From Aquatica leii (lineage: Eukaryota > Arthropoda > Insecta > Coleoptera > Lampyridae): DNA of 64,000 nucleotides. The DNA lies in NCBI GenBank assembly GCA_035610365.1, contig CM069436.1:37641117-37705116 (forward strand), given 5' to 3'. Below, piece after piece: positions 59,261-64,000 of the stretch. The position numbers and the translations under genes were made by a program. Each line of letters starts with the position of its first letter. The stretch's first letter is position 1. Below the pieces are notes generated by a model. It ran no database searches. It had not been told where the DNA came from and saw only the letters and a list, made by a program, of their open reading frames with translations.

Positions 59261-62200
59261 AACTTAGTGTCATGCTTTATTAGTTTTTGAAAATTGATCT
59301 AACAATAGTCAAATCATCCCATTGATAATTGTTTGCTATCTGGTCAACGCGACGAACTCACACATCGATCGCTAAATCAGCGTTTTGCGGATCATACATA
59401 GTGATCATATATTCATCCCCTGGATGATACGTCACTCGAAGTCGGTTCTTATTTCTGCGAAGACGTCTCTCGAGCTTGCAAATTTTTTTCTTATTTTTCT
59501 TGTGTCGCGACGTCGACGTGCACGCTCACATCACTTACACATAATAACGCAATACACAAAACAAAAACACAGATTACACTTACACACTACAAACGTTCAA
59601 CACCATTAAGTCTGCAAGTGAAGTATTGTAGATCCTTGAAATTCCACTTCTGATTTGTTAAAAATAAAAATGAAAAGACTAATAAATAAAACACGCATCA
59701 AATTTTCATACAAGAGTGCTCTTACAGTTACAGTAAGACGTAAAAGCTCAACGGCAATAACCAAGAATAACATAATACAATAATTCAATAACATAATCGT
59801 TAGAAAAACCATAATGACGCAAATTTATCGGTATGAAATGTCTCAGGCGTCGAAAACCGAACGCTCATACCAAACAATAACAAGAAAATCATAAGAATTT
59901 CGTACAGGAGGACTATCAAATTGTAGTTAAAACCTTAATTATGTAATACTAGTTGGGAATGTATTAGAAAGTAATGTTCTATATTTAATTTACCGAGTTC
60001 TATTTAATTTCTATAAAAAAGCACTATTTTCATACTTAATTTCATATTTTAGTATAAACAGTTGCATACTTTGTCATATTTCTATTGTTTTTTTTTCTGA
60101 CTTTATTAATTACTTAGGTACTTAGCGTTTCCAAGATGAATTTTCATTTGCTGTGTATTTGTATTATTCGTTGTAAAACACTGTTTGATGTAGACGTATT
60201 TTGACAACTTAAATTTATGACACGTAAAACGCAGTTCTAAAATATTTTTTTTTGTATAAAATGATTTGAAAATATAACGCCATATTTGAGAAAATTACTG
60301 CTCATTATTTTACAATCAAGTAAAAATTCCTGTGTAAATTGGGCGCTTTTATTCCCAAGCGGAAAAAAGGTCCAATTTAGACAAGAACGAGTTGAATACA
60401 ACATTTTATTGCTCCAACAGAGACTATTAAAGTCTCTCAAAAATAATTTGACGTTTATGTTGACAAGTGAGCAAAAACTGTCAAAGACGGTTTACAATAG
60501 CAAAAAATTAAAATTTTTGTCAATTAAGAATAATAAACATTTTTAAAGCGCTATAGAAATTTTAGTTATTAGGTGTAAATTCAGATATATAAAATAGTTT
60601 AAGAACTTATTCTGTGTACATAGTCACAAAAATTTATTGCTTAATTTTTACATGAAAACATAACAAACAGACTAACAATACGCTACTACGATTTTATATT
60701 AAAAAGTTTGAATTTAATTAATAAACTTATAAACTTTACCATGTGGCTTTTTACGTTTTTACACCATACTCACTACAGTCAGCAACTTAAATCTTTTAAA
60801 CCGAGTAGCATTATATCAGCTGTCAAAAACAGATTTGAAGTTAAATTTGTAAAAAATCAATATCAGGTAATAAAGGTATATCCAACACCAAAAAATTTGG
60901 AAAGTGATCTAGATTCTAAATCACTGATTCCCAAAGTAGTTTATGGACAAATAATTTAATAAGGAACCACTGATTTAAAGTGTTTATTAAATTATCTAAA
61001 GTACTAAATATGCTTAAACAAAAATTAAAGACAACACAGCTGCACTTTTCAGTTTATTAACAAAAACATGAATTTGAAATGTTTATACAAAACACACATG
61101 GTTTTATAACATTTTCTGCGATCTAGTTAAATAACCGCGTTAAAAAATCGTGTCATTAAATAAAAGACACGTACTCGCTATCATACGCGCATTAAGTAAA
61201 ATCAAATAATATTAAATAATTTAAATATATTAAAAGCCCCAGGTTTCATTATATTTGTTTTAAAGTGATTGATGTTCGTTTAATTAACTCCAAATTTAAT
61301 TATTTATTTAACTGTAATCTTTTAACGTTTTTAATTACAAACAGCACCGCTTTATTACATGGTATTTTACAATTTCAATTAATATTCAATTTATTTATTT
61401 TTATTTATTGATATTAACATTTTCAAAAATAAATTGTCAGTTGTAAAACATTTATAGTTTAAACTGATACAAACAAATGATTGTAAAAAAAATAATTTAT
61501 ATTAGTTATTTTAAAGTCTTTAGAAATCAATATTTTTGATTTACAAAATTTTTAAAAAAGTATATTTTTTTGTTCTTGAAAATTTGGTGCTAACTGTAAA
61601 ATAAGTACAATGATTGGTGCAATACTTCTCAAGACTGCACCTTAAAGCCTATTGGTTGCAAATAAATTTTTAACTATCCCAAAATTTCGAACAAATTTAT
61701 TACCTTCGGCTTGTTCTTCATAGCATTAGTTTTAATTTTGTGTGTTCAGGTAAATATCAAACAACATTAAGAAGTGTAGTGTACAAATTTTATATACTAA
61801 TTACATTAATTACTGAAAAACTTACTTTAAATATGTGTACAAAAAATTATTTAAAATTATAAATAATAGTGTAATTTTGTATAAAATACTTCTACTGTCG
61901 GAAGATTAAGATCAAGAGTCTACAAATTACAACCTTCACTTCCAGGAACTTACAGGTCAGTTTGTTTTATATTGCTTTAATTTTAACTAAAAATACCTAC
62001 CTGTTTTAACTAGCAGTGACCAGGTAACGGTTATATTTATACTTTAAGTTAAAGCCGTTATGCGGTTTCAAAGAAAGGGCCGAATGCCTTTCAATAGTTT
62101 AAATTTAACGTGACCCAGTTACAAGATTGTATAACTCATTGAATACGTTAATATACACATTTTTTCTTAATTATTATATTGAATGTTAAATTAAAAATCG

Positions 62201-63339
62201 AAAATGAAATTATAGTAAAACATTTACATATTATTAATATTATAAACATGTTTAGGTTTCTCGTTGATCGAATTGTAGTATCAGTGTCTGAGTTTTTGAC
62301 TGTAAAGTAATATTAGTATAAAGTCAAAATTATTTTAAATACTGATAACTGTTAATACGTTTACACAACTAAATGTAAAAGTATTTAAAAATTTAGCGAC
62401 AATAAATATCTTCTCGTCAATCTGTCCGCAGCTCAGCTACTACTACTAATTAAATGCGGCATTAATTAACTACATATTACGCATTTGCATAAGTGTCTTA
62501 ATACAAGAACTATTACTTTAGATGCAGTTAGTCAGATGGCGTTATATTTTACAATTGATATGATTGTAGGCTACATTTACTAGACACAACTAAAGTTGTG
62601 ATTTCTTAATATAGATGGCAATGCAACTACTATAATTGTTAATACTTATTTACAATGATAATAAATACCATAAATCAGTGCTTTAATTTTTTGTAAAAAT
62701 TTTGTTATATATACCTTTTTTTATAAAACTTTTACCTGAAAATTTTTAATGTGCAATGACTGATTGAATATTAAAGTAAAAATAATGTGTGAAAAAATAG
62801 TTGCAACCCCACTGAAAAATTTTCGTATAAAAAAATGAAAACTTTCATTTGCGTATAATAAAAACAGTATCTTAACTACCTATGAACAGTCAGATTTTGC
62901 CTTTGAATTGTTCCGTGCAAAATTAAAAATATTCTACAATAGAACTACAATATAGAATTTTAAAAAAAGAAAAAATATGGTATATTTATAGGTAAATATC
63001 CAAAAAACAACATTTTATCTCATTAATTGACAAAAACATCTTCCAATTAATTTAGAAATATTTAAATTGTTCAAACTCAAAAAACAATTCTTACAAAAAT
63101 GCTAAAGCTCAAAAGAAAACATCTAATCTTTTATTTCATATACGTACATGATATAAAACACATACAAAAATGTGTTGCGGCAGCTGACCTTTTTGTTCCC
63201 AAAAATTGATTGCTGCATCGGCCATTAATAAAAAAAATCATTTGTGTATTTTCCTGTGTATTGATTATGAGCTACTATTAATTTCTGACTGAGAAATTAT
63301 ACACGGGCAAGTGCTATTAGCTGAAAAATAGCCTTATGG
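59261..63339. other. AT-rich stretch, no gene recognised
   Basis: About 4 kb without recognisable coding or transposon signal. The 60237-60546 frames overlap on both strands; the 83-codon frame at 60708-60959 has no motif. From about 59340 to 59600 the composition is less AT-rich and may still hold decayed gypsy sequence. Confidence 0.5.
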
Positions 63340-64000
63340 TTTTTGAGATGTTGTTAGGTTGGACCGTTATGGGAAAAGTAAAGAGCATGAATAGAAGTGT
63401 TAGTACTAGTGTGACCGTAACGGTACAGAAATTATGGGAATTATAGATATTGAGGATAGAAACACTTTTTGATTTAGTGTCCAAGAAAGAGAGAGATAGA
63501 GAAATCCGTATGTAACTTTTTTGATCAGACCGTAGTTGTGAAAGAAGATGGTCGTTACAAAGTTTGCTTACATTGGATTGAGAAACATCCGCCATTAACA
63601 CCTAATTATATGTATAAATAAAAAGCGATTTGATTTTACCATAAAGAAGCTGAAAAGAAATGGTATGTTTTTAGAGTATGGTAAGATTTTTGCTGACTGG
63701 TTAGAAAAAGAAATTTAGGATGGAAAAGATAGGTGTCATTTCGGACATTCGCCGAATGTTTTTGTAAATTGAATTAAGTCAAGCCGATAAAGACTGTTTG
63801 CAATTTTTGTGGCAAACTGAAGATGGTCAAAAACTTACATTTCGACACAAGAAGGTAATATTTGGAGTAAATTGTAGTTCTTTTTTGCTTGCAGTTACAA
63901 ACAACCATCATTTAGGTTGTTGTGCGCGTAGATTTGGTTTGATGCCGTTTAACGGTTCCGAAAACATTATTTATAAATAGTGACTAGTGTGTCGGGTCTA
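63340..64000 (+). mobile_element. BEL/Pao (Pao-type) pol remnant, running off the right edge
   Basis: Plus-strand fossil: LWEL.ILRIETLFDLVSKKE near 63440-63485, then FDQTVVVKEDGRYKVCLHW and EKHPPLTPNY (63520-63610; the Pao-pol pre-RT block), then RT at 63780-63930: ELSQADKDCLQFLWQ, LTFRHKKVIFGVNCSSFLLAVT. Several breaks. The remainder of the element should lie to the right of the window. Fossil. Confidence 0.8.

Noticed and set aside
60237-60546. Overlapping frames on both strands
   Set aside because: Both are low-complexity Lys/Asn/Leu-rich and overlap; typical of AT-rich noncoding DNA.
1-64000. CRISPR arrays, bacterial operons, phage or plasmid features
   Set aside because: No regularly spaced direct repeats and no ribosome-binding-site-led operons; all evidence points to an insect nuclear genome.

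Overview
The window is strongly AT-rich eukaryotic DNA, almost certainly from an insect. It carries a CD36/scavenger-receptor-B gene with short introns, a eukaryotic tRNA-Asn gene, and a transposon mix typical of insects: Ty3/gypsy, BEL/Pao, Penelope-like (PLE), RTE- and jockey-type LINEs, hAT, piggyBac, Tc1/mariner and many MITEs. I cannot place it to order. Nothing looks prokaryotic. Only one host protein gene is certain.

Layout. 1-4167: the 5' two thirds of a fairly young gypsy element on the minus strand, running off the left edge. It is inserted at the end of a PLE (4168-7774) made of two copies joined head to head, with an RTE-like LINE tail inside. 7775-12118: gene-free, but with a near-intact hammerhead ribozyme near 10906. 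12119-14763: a decayed hAT with a small pogo-like MITE inside. 15930-17045: a 1.1 kb foldback repeat. 17655-17794: a hairpin MITE. 19815-20990: a decayed PLE. 24270-26115: a decayed piggyBac. 26817-29351: a TA-flanked AT-rich element with a MITE inside, then a separate long-TIR element. 30302-35900: a three-level nest in which a hAT with a perfect 8-bp target duplication sits in a PLE that sits in a long-TIR mariner-like element. 39180-45895: LINE fragments and BEL/Pao remains in the unusual order pol - LTR-like - gag. 45901-46065: an orphan exon-like membrane segment. 47362-47435: tRNA-Asn. 48160-48575: an inverted repeat holding a second hammerhead copy. 49472-51185: the CD36-family gene. 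52378-55285: a PLE with inverted terminal arms. 55290-59260: a LINE tail and a broken gypsy, interrupted by a possible small promoter plus two exons. 63340-64000: the start of a Pao-type pol fossil running off the right edge.

How the parts relate. The CD36 gene and the tRNA are the working host content. The rest is layered transposon history in which relative ages can be read from nesting: the gypsy is younger than the PLE it cuts; hAT is younger than PLE, which is younger than mariner; a jockey LINE is younger than the BEL LTR-like stretch. The most unusual signal is a small dispersed family carrying a self-cleaving hammerhead RNA motif (10870-10985 and 48345-48445), distinct from the hammerhead-like motifs in the PLE terminal repeats.
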